Assembly (NCBI RefSeq): GCF_001540865.1
Contig: NC_033629.1
Span: 12,735,607-12,799,606, forward strand
DNA length: 64,000 nucleotides
Direction of reading: 5' to 3'
Origin: Ananas comosus
Lineage: Eukaryota; Streptophyta; Magnoliopsida; Poales; Bromeliaceae
Shown here: positions 23,378-32,486 of the stretch, piece after piece
Layout: each line of letters starts with the position of its first letter
How positions within the stretch are numbered: the first letter of the stretch is position 1
Notes under the pieces: model-generated
The model's database searches: none
What the model was told of the DNA's origin: nothing
What the model saw: only the letters and a program-made list of their open reading frames with translations
Made by a program: the position numbers and the translations under genes

Positions 23378-23997
23378 TTATATAAAGTACATTATTATAT
23401 AATATATTTTAGATATATTTATTTAATAAATATAAAGTATAATTAATTAAATATATTATGTGAACCTCTATATTTTATATTTAAATATAGATTATCTTAA
23501 ATCTCTTATTTGCTTAATTATTTATTTATTTGGGACGTAATATAGTTTGCAAATTTTTTTACTTAATTAGCTTAATTTTGGGGCTATTTATTCTTATAAT
23601 TTTAAAAAAAATCAGTATTTATGCTAATAGCATCAATCTTGAGAGAAAAAAACTTAATTTAATAGCCGAATTTTTTGATCACCAATTTTTAATTGGTAAC
23701 GTACATAATATCCGTATAAATTCGTATTCAATAATTACCTGAATCCGTTTTTTAATGCGCCGTATTTTTCAACGAATTTATAAACATTAGAAACGAATTT
23801 TATCCGAATTATTATCCGTACCGAATTTATGCCGAATCCGATTTAACTAACCTTATGAGTTAGGGAAGAAGATATTTGTGACATAGAAATAAAAAAGTTG
23901 CCCATTGTTTCATCTCAATCCTTGATTTGTACTTAAATTTACGGTTCAAAAAAAGTGTAATACTATTCATTGTTACACTTATGTTATTTGAACTTGA

Positions 23998-24037
<40 letters not shown>

Positions 24038-24096
24038 ATAAAATTTTCAAAATACACATCACGGCTGCATGCAACCAAATATACTATTTATAATTA

Positions 24097-24504
24097 GGGG
24101 CAATTGCTTATATACCCCTGAAAAGTTCCCGACTTTCCAATTTACCCCTCTTAAAAGGTTAATATTGAAAATATCCTTTCTACGTTCTAATATGTTTCTA
24201 ATATACCGCTAGAGTTAAAATCTGTTAATTAACTCTGCTATCTTTGTAAAATTACTATTTTGCTCTTTCAAATATACCCTTATACCATCACTGACTTTCT
24301 TATTTGCCCTTAAGTTAAGGGCAAAATTGACATTTTAATTTTTTTTAACTGTGGTATATATTTAACTCACGTTTAACTCAAGTTAACTTAACAGGCGGAG
24401 GTATTTTGCAATAACAGTGAAACATATGAGGGGTATTTAAAAAAAAAAAATAGGGATAAATCGGATATTTTCAAACGTATAAGAGGTATACAGGCAATTA
24501 TCCC
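24097..24504 (+). mobile_element. Mutator-type MITE with perfect 9-bp duplication (CAATTGCTTATATACCCC family)
   Basis: Terminal repeats GGGGCAATTGCTTATATACC and GGTATACAGGCAATTATCCC (imperfect inverse). TTATAATTA is present on both sides (24088-24096 and 24505-24513), a perfect 9-bp duplication as left by Mutator-like transposases, although the sequence is all A and T. 408 bp, no coding capacity. A reversed copy lies at 9652-10056; a diverged relative is at about 40341-41412. Confidence 0.75.
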
Positions 24505-25052
24505 TTATAATTACAATATTTTTTATTACATCCAACCAAATAAAATAATATAATTTTAATAATTATATTTTCTAATGAGGTTGTATTTTTAATTACATTC
24601 AATCAAATGAAATGTTCCTAATTCTACTTCACGTGAAGAAGGGTTCATCTACTAGAGAATCCTGAAGGCAAGTAGTTGACAACGTCTCTTCATCCCTCGG
24701 TATGCAATTAAAGCAGTTGATTAGTAATTAGTAAACAAACAAAATTATTGGACATTCAATAAAATATTAAACACAAAATTTTAGCCCCAAAACAACACCT
24801 TAAACTTTAACCTAGCCTTTGACAGCATCATCTTGATGGCCATCATCATTACTCGCGTTGACAGCATCGTCTTCATGAGTGATGGCCATCATCATTACTC
24901 GCGTCTGTCAGTGTCAGACAACAGAGATCTGTCCGATCTATGAATACACAGATCTCTTTTTGGAACATTTACCGACGTCACCGACGATGCCAGAGTGACA
25001 GCAGCGGCGGCGGTGGGTGACTCACAAGGTCAAGGTAAAAATATTAAACAAC

Positions 25053-25092
<40 letters not shown>

Positions 25093-25096
<4 letters not shown>

Positions 25097-25442
25097 GATA
25101 ACTTCAGAAACCCTCTTGTGGTTTCGCATTTTCTCACTTTAGTACTCTGTGGTTTAAAGTGTATCAATTTACCCCCCTGTTATTTTATTTTTTTCTTTTG
25201 TTACCAATTTTTTTTTTTTCTTAAATCAGTGACAAAATTAAAATTAAAGGGTACTAAAATAAATATTCAGTAAATCTAGATGGATATCTGATGTTTTTTT
25301 GTATATAATTTAACGAAATATTAAGAGAAAAGCTATAGAAAAAATAAAAATAAAACCACAGGGGAGCAAATTGATACACTTTAAACCACATGGTACTAAA
25401 GTTAGAAAGTTGGAAACCACAGGGGGGTTTTCTGAAGTTTCT
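25093..25442 (+). mobile_element. MITE, GTGGTTTAAA family (copy 2)
   Basis: Left part AGGGATAACTTCAGAAACCC, GTGGTTTAAAGTGTATCAAT; right part ATTGATACACTTTAAACCAC, CAGGGGGGTTTTCTGAAGTT. Same architecture and spacing as 16843-17191. Sits beside a TA run, which hides any duplication. Confidence 0.75.
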
Positions 25443-25575
25443 CCTCTATATAATATAGGTTGAGTGGATGATATTATAAAAACATATCTGATATTACACT
25501 TTAATCGAGTGCCATTTTTTTTAAAAAAAAAGAGAGAAAAACTTTTTCTCTTTAAAGAAGTGTAGTTTGATAGAT

Positions 25576-27707
25576 GGCCAATTTGCATAAAAAATCCACT
25601 TATTTTGGGCTTTTATAAAATCGGGCCACCTTTTTCGTTTTTGCAGATTTGGTCCGCTTTTTCAGTAAACTGACCAAAATATCCTTTTTACTTTTTCTCT
25701 TTCCTCTTTCTCTCTCCTCTTCGTTTCTCTCGTTCTTTTTTTTTTTCTCGCCGGCAGAGCGGAGGAGGAAACGGTCCGTCTCGCCTCTCACTCTCATTCT
25801 CTCGCCCTCGCACTCGCCCTTGCCCTCGTCCACGCACCCCCACCTTTCTCGCCTCCAACCCCGCCAAGGCCGCGCCGCGACTTTTTTTTTTTTTTTTGCT
25901 TTTTTCTTTTCTTTTCTTCTCCGACTCTTCTCTACCGTCTCCGACGACGACGCCTCTCTCGTCCTTCCCCGCCCTTTTCATCTCTCCCTCTCTCTCATTC
26001 TCTGCCGCCTCCGACGACGATTTATCTTCGCCGGCGCCGACGTCGACACCGTGGAGGTCACTGCGGCGCTACAGATTCGGAGCGGGGGTCCTTAGCGGCG
26101 TCGTCGCCGGCACCGTGGCTGTTGGCAGAGAGGGTGACAAAAAAAAATTATAGAAAAAATAGAAAAAAAATAAAGATAAAAAATTATATAAAAAGAAGGA
26201 TGAATATGAAATTGCATCGTTAACTGCAAAAAAATTATAAGTTGCACTACTTAAGATGTAAACTGCAGCTTTAAGATGAAAACTACACTCTTTAAACGAA
26301 AATTACACTCTTTGAGAGATATTTACACTGTTTCTCTTCTTATTACACTCTTTCAGATGTAAACTGCATCCATTAAGATGAAAGTTACACTCTTTAAACA
26401 AAAGTTGCACTGTTTCTCCTCTTGTTGCACCATTTCTTCTCTTGTTACACTGTTTTTTATCTTAAATTGCACCATTTTAAGAGATATTTATACTGTTTCT
26501 CATCTTGTTGCACTGTTTCTCCTCTTGTTGCACCATTTCTGTGTAAACAAGAGGAGAAATAGTGCAACAAGAGCAGAAACAAACAAGAGAAAAAACTGCA
26601 CTGTTTTAAGAGATATATATACTGTTTCTCCTCTTGTTGCATCATTTCTGTGTAAACAATAGAAAAAATAGTGCAACAAGAAGAGAAACTGCACTATTTT
26701 AAGAGATATATCTACTATTTCTTCTCTTGTTGCACTGTTTCTCTTCTTGTTGCACCATTTTTGTGTAAACAATAGGAGAAATAGTGCAACAAGAGTAGAA
26801 ACAATGCAATAAGAGGAGAAACTGCACCCTTTTAAGAGATATTTATACTGTTTCTTCTCTTATTGCACCATTTCTGTGTAAACAAGAGAAGAAATACTGC
26901 AACAAGAGGAGAAACAGTGCAACAAGAGGAGAAATAGTATAAATATCACTTAAAAGGATGCAGTTTAAAATAAAAAATAGTATAATTTTCGTTCAAAGAG
27001 TATAATTTTTATCTTAAAGCAGCAGTTTACATCTTAAATAATGCAACTTATAATTTTTTTTGTAATTAACGATGCAATTTCATCTTCATCCTTCTTTTTA
27101 TATAATTTTTTATCTTTATTTTTTTTTTTTTTTTTTCTATAATTTTTTTCGTCACCTTCTCTGCCAATAGCTACGGCGCCGGTGACGACGCCGCTAAGGA
27201 CCCCCCGCTCCGAGGTTGTAGTGCCGTAGTGACCTCTACGGTGTCGACGTCGGCGTCGGTATAGATAAATCGTCGTCGGAGGCGGCAGAAAATAAGGGAG
27301 AGGGAGAGATGAGAAGGGTGGGGAAGGGCGAGAGGCGTCGTCGTCGGAGACGGTGGAGAAGAGTCGGAGAAGAAAAGAAAAGAAAAAAGCAAAAAAAAAA
27401 AGTCGCGGCGCGGCCTTAACGGGGTCGGAGGCGAGGAAGGTGGGGGGTGCATGGACGAGGGCAAGGGCGAGGGCGAGGGCGAGAACACGAGGGTGAGAGG
27501 TGAGACGAACATTTTCTGCCTCCGCTCTGCCGGCGAGAAAAAAAAAAAGAAGAGAGAAACGAAGAAGAGAGAGAAAGAGGAAAGAGAAAAAGTAATAAGG
27601 GTATTTTGGTCAGTTTGCTGAAAAAGCGGACCGAATCTGCAAAAACGAAAAAGGTGGCCCGGTTTTGCAAAAGCCCAAAATAAGTGAATTTTTTATGCAA
27701 ATTGGCC
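25576..27707. mobile_element. Large Mutator-like inverted-repeat (foldback) element, perfect 9-bp duplication
   Basis: Ends GGCCAATTTGCATAAAAAAT and ATTTTTTATGCAAATTGGCC are exact inverse; the inverted repeats continue inward for several hundred bases on each side (for example GCCGGCAGAGCGGAGG against CCTCCGCTCTGCCGGC). TTGATAGAT occurs directly outside both ends (25567-25575 and 27708-27716). A 9-bp duplication and long terminal repeats are hallmarks of Mutator-like elements. The centre (about 26205-27060) is an array of GTTGCACCATTTCT/CTCTTGTTGCACTG words in both orientations. No transposase frame; long open frames on both strands are low-complexity consequences of the CT/GA-rich arms. 2132 bp, so it must be mobilised by another element. 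Confidence 0.9.
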
Positions 27708-28233
27708 TTGATAGATAGATAGATATAGATATAGATATAACATATTCAATTTAACCAGAACAAATCTAATAACAAATAACAAATGTTGGTCACATTATTT
27801 AACATTATATCAGAAGGAATAAAAAATTTTAAATATGAAAAATATAAAAATATAATTTTCTATCAACTTAAAATTTTTTATTCTGTATTATTTAACAGAG
27901 GCACCAAACAGTTCCATTTGGCCCACACGACTTAGAAAGAAATTAAAATTATTATTATTCTTTTTAATAAAGTTAGTTGGGATGTAGTGATTGATTTTCA
28001 AAAAAGAATGGGATTAAAAAAAAGGCGGTCTACGACAGATGTGGTAGACACGGTCCAGGAAATAATTTCAGCGAGCTAAGGGCCAACCCAGACCCAGGCT
28101 CAAAACTTTATTGGGCTGATGCTAGAAATTAATCAAATTCTTGTCGAGAGACATATGTTGGGCCCCTATATTTTTCATTTACACACTTTAGTCCCTAAAC
28201 ATTCACACTAATTGCATTTTAGTCTCTCAAACA

Positions 28234-28820
28234 TAGAGGTGGCAATCAACTCGTTGTCGCTTGAGAACCACTCGTGTTCGCTCGAAATGAGCTCTGAGAT
28301 CAAATCGCTCGTTTTAGTAAACGAGTCGAACACGAGCTGAATTTTCGAATCTCGTAATATAACGAGCTAAACACGAGCTGGGGTTAGCTCGCGTCGTGTT
28401 CGGCTCGATAACAGCTCGAATATATATTTTTTATATTTATATAATTATAAATTTATATTTATAATATAAATAAATAGTTATATATATAATATATATTTTT
28501 TATTGATTTTTAGTAAATAAAAATGTAAAGGCGTGCTCAATTATAAAATACTCATTTATATATAAAGTTTCAACTATTAGATCAAAGTCTAATGATAAAT
28601 TTTTATAAAATTATTTTTATATATTCAATCTATAACTTTTAACTTATTGTTTGTTGGCGCAGCTCGTGACCAGCTTGTGTTTGCTCTTTATTAACAAGGC
28701 GAACACAGACTGAATTTTCGCTCAATACTTTAACGATCAGCTCGTGTTCGGCTCGTTTATTAAACCAGCCGAACACGAGCCGGCCCCGGCTCGCTCGTAT
28801 TCAGCTCGTTTACACCCCTA
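28234..28820 (+). mobile_element. hAT-type MITE with perfect 8-bp duplication
   Basis: Left end TAGAGGTGGCAATCAACTCG; right end GAGCTGAATACGAGC-type inverse ending CGTTTACACCCCTA. CTCAAACA flanks both sides exactly (28226-28233 and 28821-28828). The interior is rich in GAACACGAGCTGAA and GCTCGTGTTCGGCTCG words in inverted order. TAGGGGTG-type ends plus an 8-bp duplication fit hAT. No coding capacity. Confidence 0.85.
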
Positions 28821-29173
28821 CTCAAACACTAAGAAAGTTCTTGATTTTTGTTGTAAAAGAGCCTTTTAAGTCCTGCTTGGACTAAGCAAATTTCAGCCAG
28901 ACACCTTTACAGAACAGATAAAATGGTCGTTCCATAAAATAAGAAATAATAATAATAAAAAATCCGCTTTGGAGATTGGAGATAAAATTGCAATACATGT
29001 GAAAGTTCGGTAACGAAATTGCTTAAAATGAAAAGTAAAGGGGCCAAATTGCTATATCGTCATCATACAGGGACTATCTATATATTTTACTCATAGAGAA
29101 ATTAAGTGAAAGCCTCAATATAATTACCTTTCTCAGAGAGAAAAAAAAAAGAAAGCCATACAATAACTAAAAC

Positions 29174-32100
29174 TTAATTCAAGAACATCCTTTCTCTCTT
29201 TAAAAGCCATTTAGTTTGGAGTACAGATTGAGCCAATTCAGTTTTACCTTCTCTATTCAAACCATGGAACACAGTCCTAAAGTTTACTGCACTTGGTATG
29301 ATTCCAGAATCCAACATCTCGCGAATGAGAAGCAGTGCATTTTCCGATTTGCCGCCTTTGCACAGACAAGTCATGAACATCGAGTAGGTCTCAAAGTCCG
29401 GTAACGGTCCTTTCAGTTTCATCCGCCGAAAAATGTCCCAAGCATCCGAAACCATCCCCGCATTCATAAAACCGCGAATCAGAGCTGAATAAGTGACAAC
29501 CGTTGGCTCGCAACCGGTTTCTCTCATTGTCTTAAATGTTTCGACCGCCTTTTCGATCTCTTTCTCCTTACAGAAATGAACGACCAGCGAAGTTTGTATC
29601 TGCGTAGTTACCGGAACACCTGCCATTTTCATTTCCTCCACCTTATCGAGAGCTTCGTCGATTCGACCGCCCCGTAGCATTGCGTGAATAATACTCCCAT
29701 ATACGTATTGATCCATTCTACATCCGAGTTCCGCAAGCTCACTTGTTGACAAAAGAGCTTCTTCTAATCTCCCGGCCCTGCATAACGATTTAATGAGCAT
29801 CGAATAAGCGAGTTGCGTTTCAAACCCTCTCTTACACAGGGATATGATAGTTCGTCTAGCGTCGACAAGTTTTCCCGATTCACATAGCGAAGAAAGATAG
29901 ATTCCGATTGTTTCCTTATCCGGCATGTATCCAGCTTGGTTCATTTCTTGAAATATCTTCATTGCTTCTTCTATCTTTCTACCCTTTTTGCCGCACAGAA
30001 ACACTATAAGATACTTAAATGTAGAACCATCCGGTCTATAGCCCTCGCTCTTCATTTCCTTGAAAGTTTTCAACGCGAGCTCTGTCAAACCGGCTTGGCC
30101 ATACTGAGCTATCATGATGGTCCATGTGTTTGCGGCCGCAGAGAGGCCCTTTCTTTTCATTTCTTGGTAAAGATATCTCATGTGCTTGAAATCTTTTGCA
30201 GAACCGGCTAACTTGATCGCCATGTTATAGGTTTCTGTGGTGTGTGCATAGTTTGTTTGTTTCCCTATCCATGAAAAAAATTGCAATGCAGCTCGGCTGT
30301 GCCTCTGACATCGTCGAAGAATAGCATCTACCATGTTCGGCGTGAAACTAATCATTCTCCTCGCCAATTGTTCTTGTGTTGAACTCCACTCTTCGGAAGA
30401 AGATAGAATCCTGCATACTTCTCGTACATCATCGTCCGAAAAGTCCTCCTTTACTGGAGCAACTGGACAACTTGAAATCACGTGCTCTTCATGAGAAAGA
30501 TGATCAACTGGTTGAGAAATGGCTTTGCTTTCTAAATTATCGACTTTAAATGATCTCCTTATCTTCTCGGCTTCCTCGGCTTTCTCAAAATAGCCGTTTC
30601 TAGTGAGAGAATTTATGACCAAACCGAAGATCCCATCAGTTGCATTTATGTCCAAATCCGACATTGCTTTTAGGAGCTTGAAGGCTTCGAGGGGTTCGGA
30701 AGCCTTACACAGTTCCTTGATGAACACTGTGTAAGATTTCCACGTGGGCCGTAAGCCTTTCTCCTTCGTGGCCTCAAAAACACACCATGCTTTGGAAACT
30801 TGGCCGTGACGAACGTGTCCGGCGACCATAGCCGTGGCGACAACTATATCCGGTCGTATACTGCTCTCAAGCATCTCTTCGTACAGCTCGCACGCCGTTT
30901 CATATTGATCAGAGCTAAATAAGTGCTGAATAATTTCAGTATAAGAGGATATTGTAGGAAGGCACCCAATTTCTCTTACGCGATGCAACACATCTATCGC
31001 CTTTCCAATATCACCTTTACTCAAGAACCCATGAATGAGAAACCCATAAGTTCTACTGCTAACAGCGGATTCATTTTTCATGTACTCTATCATCTCTATA
31101 GCTTCATCAACTTTCCCTTCTCTACACAAGCCCTTCAACAATATCTCATAAGCGTCCGAACCGACCAGCGATTTTCTCTTCATTTCCTCGAATACCTCTT
31201 GGGCATCTTTTAGCTTCCCAAAGCTGCAAAAGCACTTCAATGCTCGAGTATAAGCTTCATTCTCCGAAACCTGTCCACACTTAATCATATCATTCCGAAG
31301 CGAAAGAACAGCTTGTTTGTTATCCGATCTTGCGAAACAACTCATAAGCACTTGATATAAGCCTACATCAACTACCATGTTTTTGGAAGTCATTTCTTGG
31401 TAAAACTCCGTTGCCAGCTCGGGTTTCCTCGCATAACACAAGGCACGGAGAATCGCCTTATAAGCCCCGCAATCGGGTTCACAGCCCGATTTCCTCATGG
31501 CCTCGAAAGCGAGAAGCGCCTTTCCTATCCGCCCCGCTTTTCCATAATGCGATATGAGAATTGTCCATGTTTTGATGTCCTTTGGGCACAATTCATCGTC
31601 CATTTCGGCGATCAACCTCTCCACCAAATCGAATTCTTGGGCCTCGCCGGCTATGTATATCATTGCATTGTATGTTTCTGTCGTGTGGCAGTAATCTGGT
31701 TTCAGCTTGACCCAGTTAAAGAATCTGAGAGCCAAGTGGCCCACTTTGAAGCACCTTTTCAGAACCATTTCAACGACATCAGGACCGCACGACAAGCCCA
31801 ACTCATCCAAGCGCCGTTCCATGCCGATTCCGGCCGTCTCTGACCGCACAATTTCCGTAATCCTGTGCACAATTGGACTAACATCTTCGGAAGATGTCTC
31901 CGACATGGTTGGTTTTGCATTTAGAGAGCATGAACTCTTTGGGCCAATTCGTCGAACACCTTGGCTACTATCTTTAGCATTCAGAGTGTGTGATTCCCTA
32001 TAAGAATTCTCACCAAAAGCACGGTCAACATCTTTCGAATCGGAAGCTTCCACATGAGTTCGTTTTGCATTTGAAGAGCGAGAGCTCTTTAGTGCAATTT

Positions 32101-32293
32101 GTCGAACACCTTCGCTACCATCGTCGGAACTAGGAAAACCATCCTCCGGCGAGAAGATGATGTTGGTAATGTTTTGGTAAAGGGAGGGGGGATTGGGTTT
32201 GTTGTTGGATGAGAGAGTTCTCAACGAGTTGAAATGGTGAGAGAAAAGGGAATGAGAGGCGAAGGGTTTGATCACATTTCTCATCGTCTCCAA
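29174..32293 (-). CDS. P-class pentatricopeptide repeat protein, At5g06400-like
   Basis: Intronless 1039-residue protein. PPR proteins bind organellar RNA, one repeat per base, in processing, stability or editing. The N-terminus (RNVIKPFASHSLFSHH..., Arg/Ser-rich, few acidic residues) looks like a mitochondrial presequence. About 21 P-type repeats of 34-36 residues fall in two blocks: residues about 205-590 and about 690-1030. Each block is led by a similar non-PPR start (ALRFFNWVK and ALQFFSWIG, then HTTETYN), so the protein looks internally duplicated. Residues 60-140 contain a second small duplication (SEGVRQIALKSS and SQGVRRIGPKSS, then NAK). No E, DYW or SMR domain. The start at 32293 is the first ATG and gives a sensible presequence. 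It is divergently paired with the carrier gene starting at 32487. The RNA target cannot be read with confidence; assignment to At5g06400 rests on length and two-block layout. Confidence 0.93.
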   Translation of the reverse strand: METMRNVIKPFASHSLFSHHFNSLRTLSSNNKPNPPSLYQNITNIIFSPEDGFPSSDDGSEGVRQIALKSSRSSNAKRTHVEASDSKDVDRAFGENSYRESHTLNAKDSSQGVRRIGPKSSCSLNAKPTMSETSSEDVSPIVHRITEIVRSETAGIGMERRLDELGLSCGPDVVEMVLKRCFKVGHLALRFFNWVKLKPDYCHTTETYNAMIYIAGEAQEFDLVERLIAEMDDELCPKDIKTWTILISHYGKAGRIGKALLAFEAMRKSGCEPDCGAYKAILRALCYARKPELATEFYQEMTSKNMVVDVGLYQVLMSCFARSDNKQAVLSLRNDMIKCGQVSENEAYTRALKCFCSFGKLKDAQEVFEEMKRKSLVGSDAYEILLKGLCREGKVDEAIEMIEYMKNESAVSSRTYGFLIHGFLSKGDIGKAIDVLHRVREIGCLPTISSYTEIIQHLFSSDQYETACELYEEMLESSIRPDIVVATAMVAGHVRHGQVSKAWCVFEATKEKGLRPTWKSYTVFIKELCKASEPLEAFKLLKAMSDLDINATDGIFGLVINSLTRNGYFEKAEEAEKIRRSFKVDNLESKAISQPVDHLSHEEHVISSCPVAPVKEDFSDDDVREVCRILSSSEEWSSTQEQLARRMISFTPNMVDAILRRCQRHSRAALQFFSWIGKQTNYAHTTETYNMAIKLAGSAKDFKHMRYLYQEMKRKGLSAAANTWTIMIAQYGQAGLTELALKTFKEMKSEGYRPDGSTFKYLIVFLCGKKGRKIEEAMKIFQEMNQAGYMPDKETIGIYLSSLCESGKLVDARRTIISLCKRGFETQLAYSMLIKSLCRAGRLEEALLSTSELAELGCRMDQYVYGSIIHAMLRGGRIDEALDKVEEMKMAGVPVTTQIQTSLVVHFCKEKEIEKAVETFKTMRETGCEPTVVTYSALIRGFMNAGMVSDAWDIFRRMKLKGPLPDFETYSMFMTCLCKGGKSENALLLIREMLDSGIIPSAVNFRTVFHGLNREGKTELAQSVLQTKWLLKRERMFLN

Positions 32294-32486
32294 CTTCTAA
32301 CAATGGTAGAAGCATGTTACGTGTGTAAACCGAATATGTTAAAACGGAGGGGCCATTTCATCATGTTCTATAGTTGAGGGGTCTCCATGCATATTTACCG
32401 AAACAATAAATAAAAATAAAGGGGCTTCTCAGGGGCACATGGTCGAGCATGAGAGGCGCATTTTGAGGGGAGCAGCTGCGACAGCG
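32294..32486. promoter_or_regulatory. Shared promoter between PPR and carrier genes
   Basis: Only 193 bases separate the two divergent start codons, so both 5' leaders and both core promoters must fit here or overlap neighbouring DNA. The middle is A+T-rich (ATTTACCGAAACAATAAATA); the side next to the carrier is G-rich (GGGGCTTCTCAGGGG). No canonical TATAAA was found. ACGTG at about 32318 is a possible bZIP core. Regulatory role is inference from spacing. Confidence 0.6.

Larger units (their letters stand above)
22852..23853. mobile_element. Possible composite element with GTTAGTTAA ends
   Basis: The left end AGTTAGTTAATTCGCGAA and right end TCCGATTTAACTAACC are short inverted repeats. Inside, TTCGCGAATAATTTGCGAATTATTCGCGAA forms overlapping palindromes. 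The middle (23000-23380) differs in composition (CGTCGTCGTC-rich, two perfect hairpins, TA run) and may be a separate insertion. No target duplication seen. Confidence 0.35.

Noticed and set aside
25649..26153. Overlapping open frames in the GC/CT-rich patch
   Set aside because: They lie in the terminal repeat of the foldback element, recur in inverse at 27171-27700, and are low complexity.
29216..32003. Several plus-strand frames of 60-150 codons
   Set aside because: Antisense shadows of the long PPR coding region.
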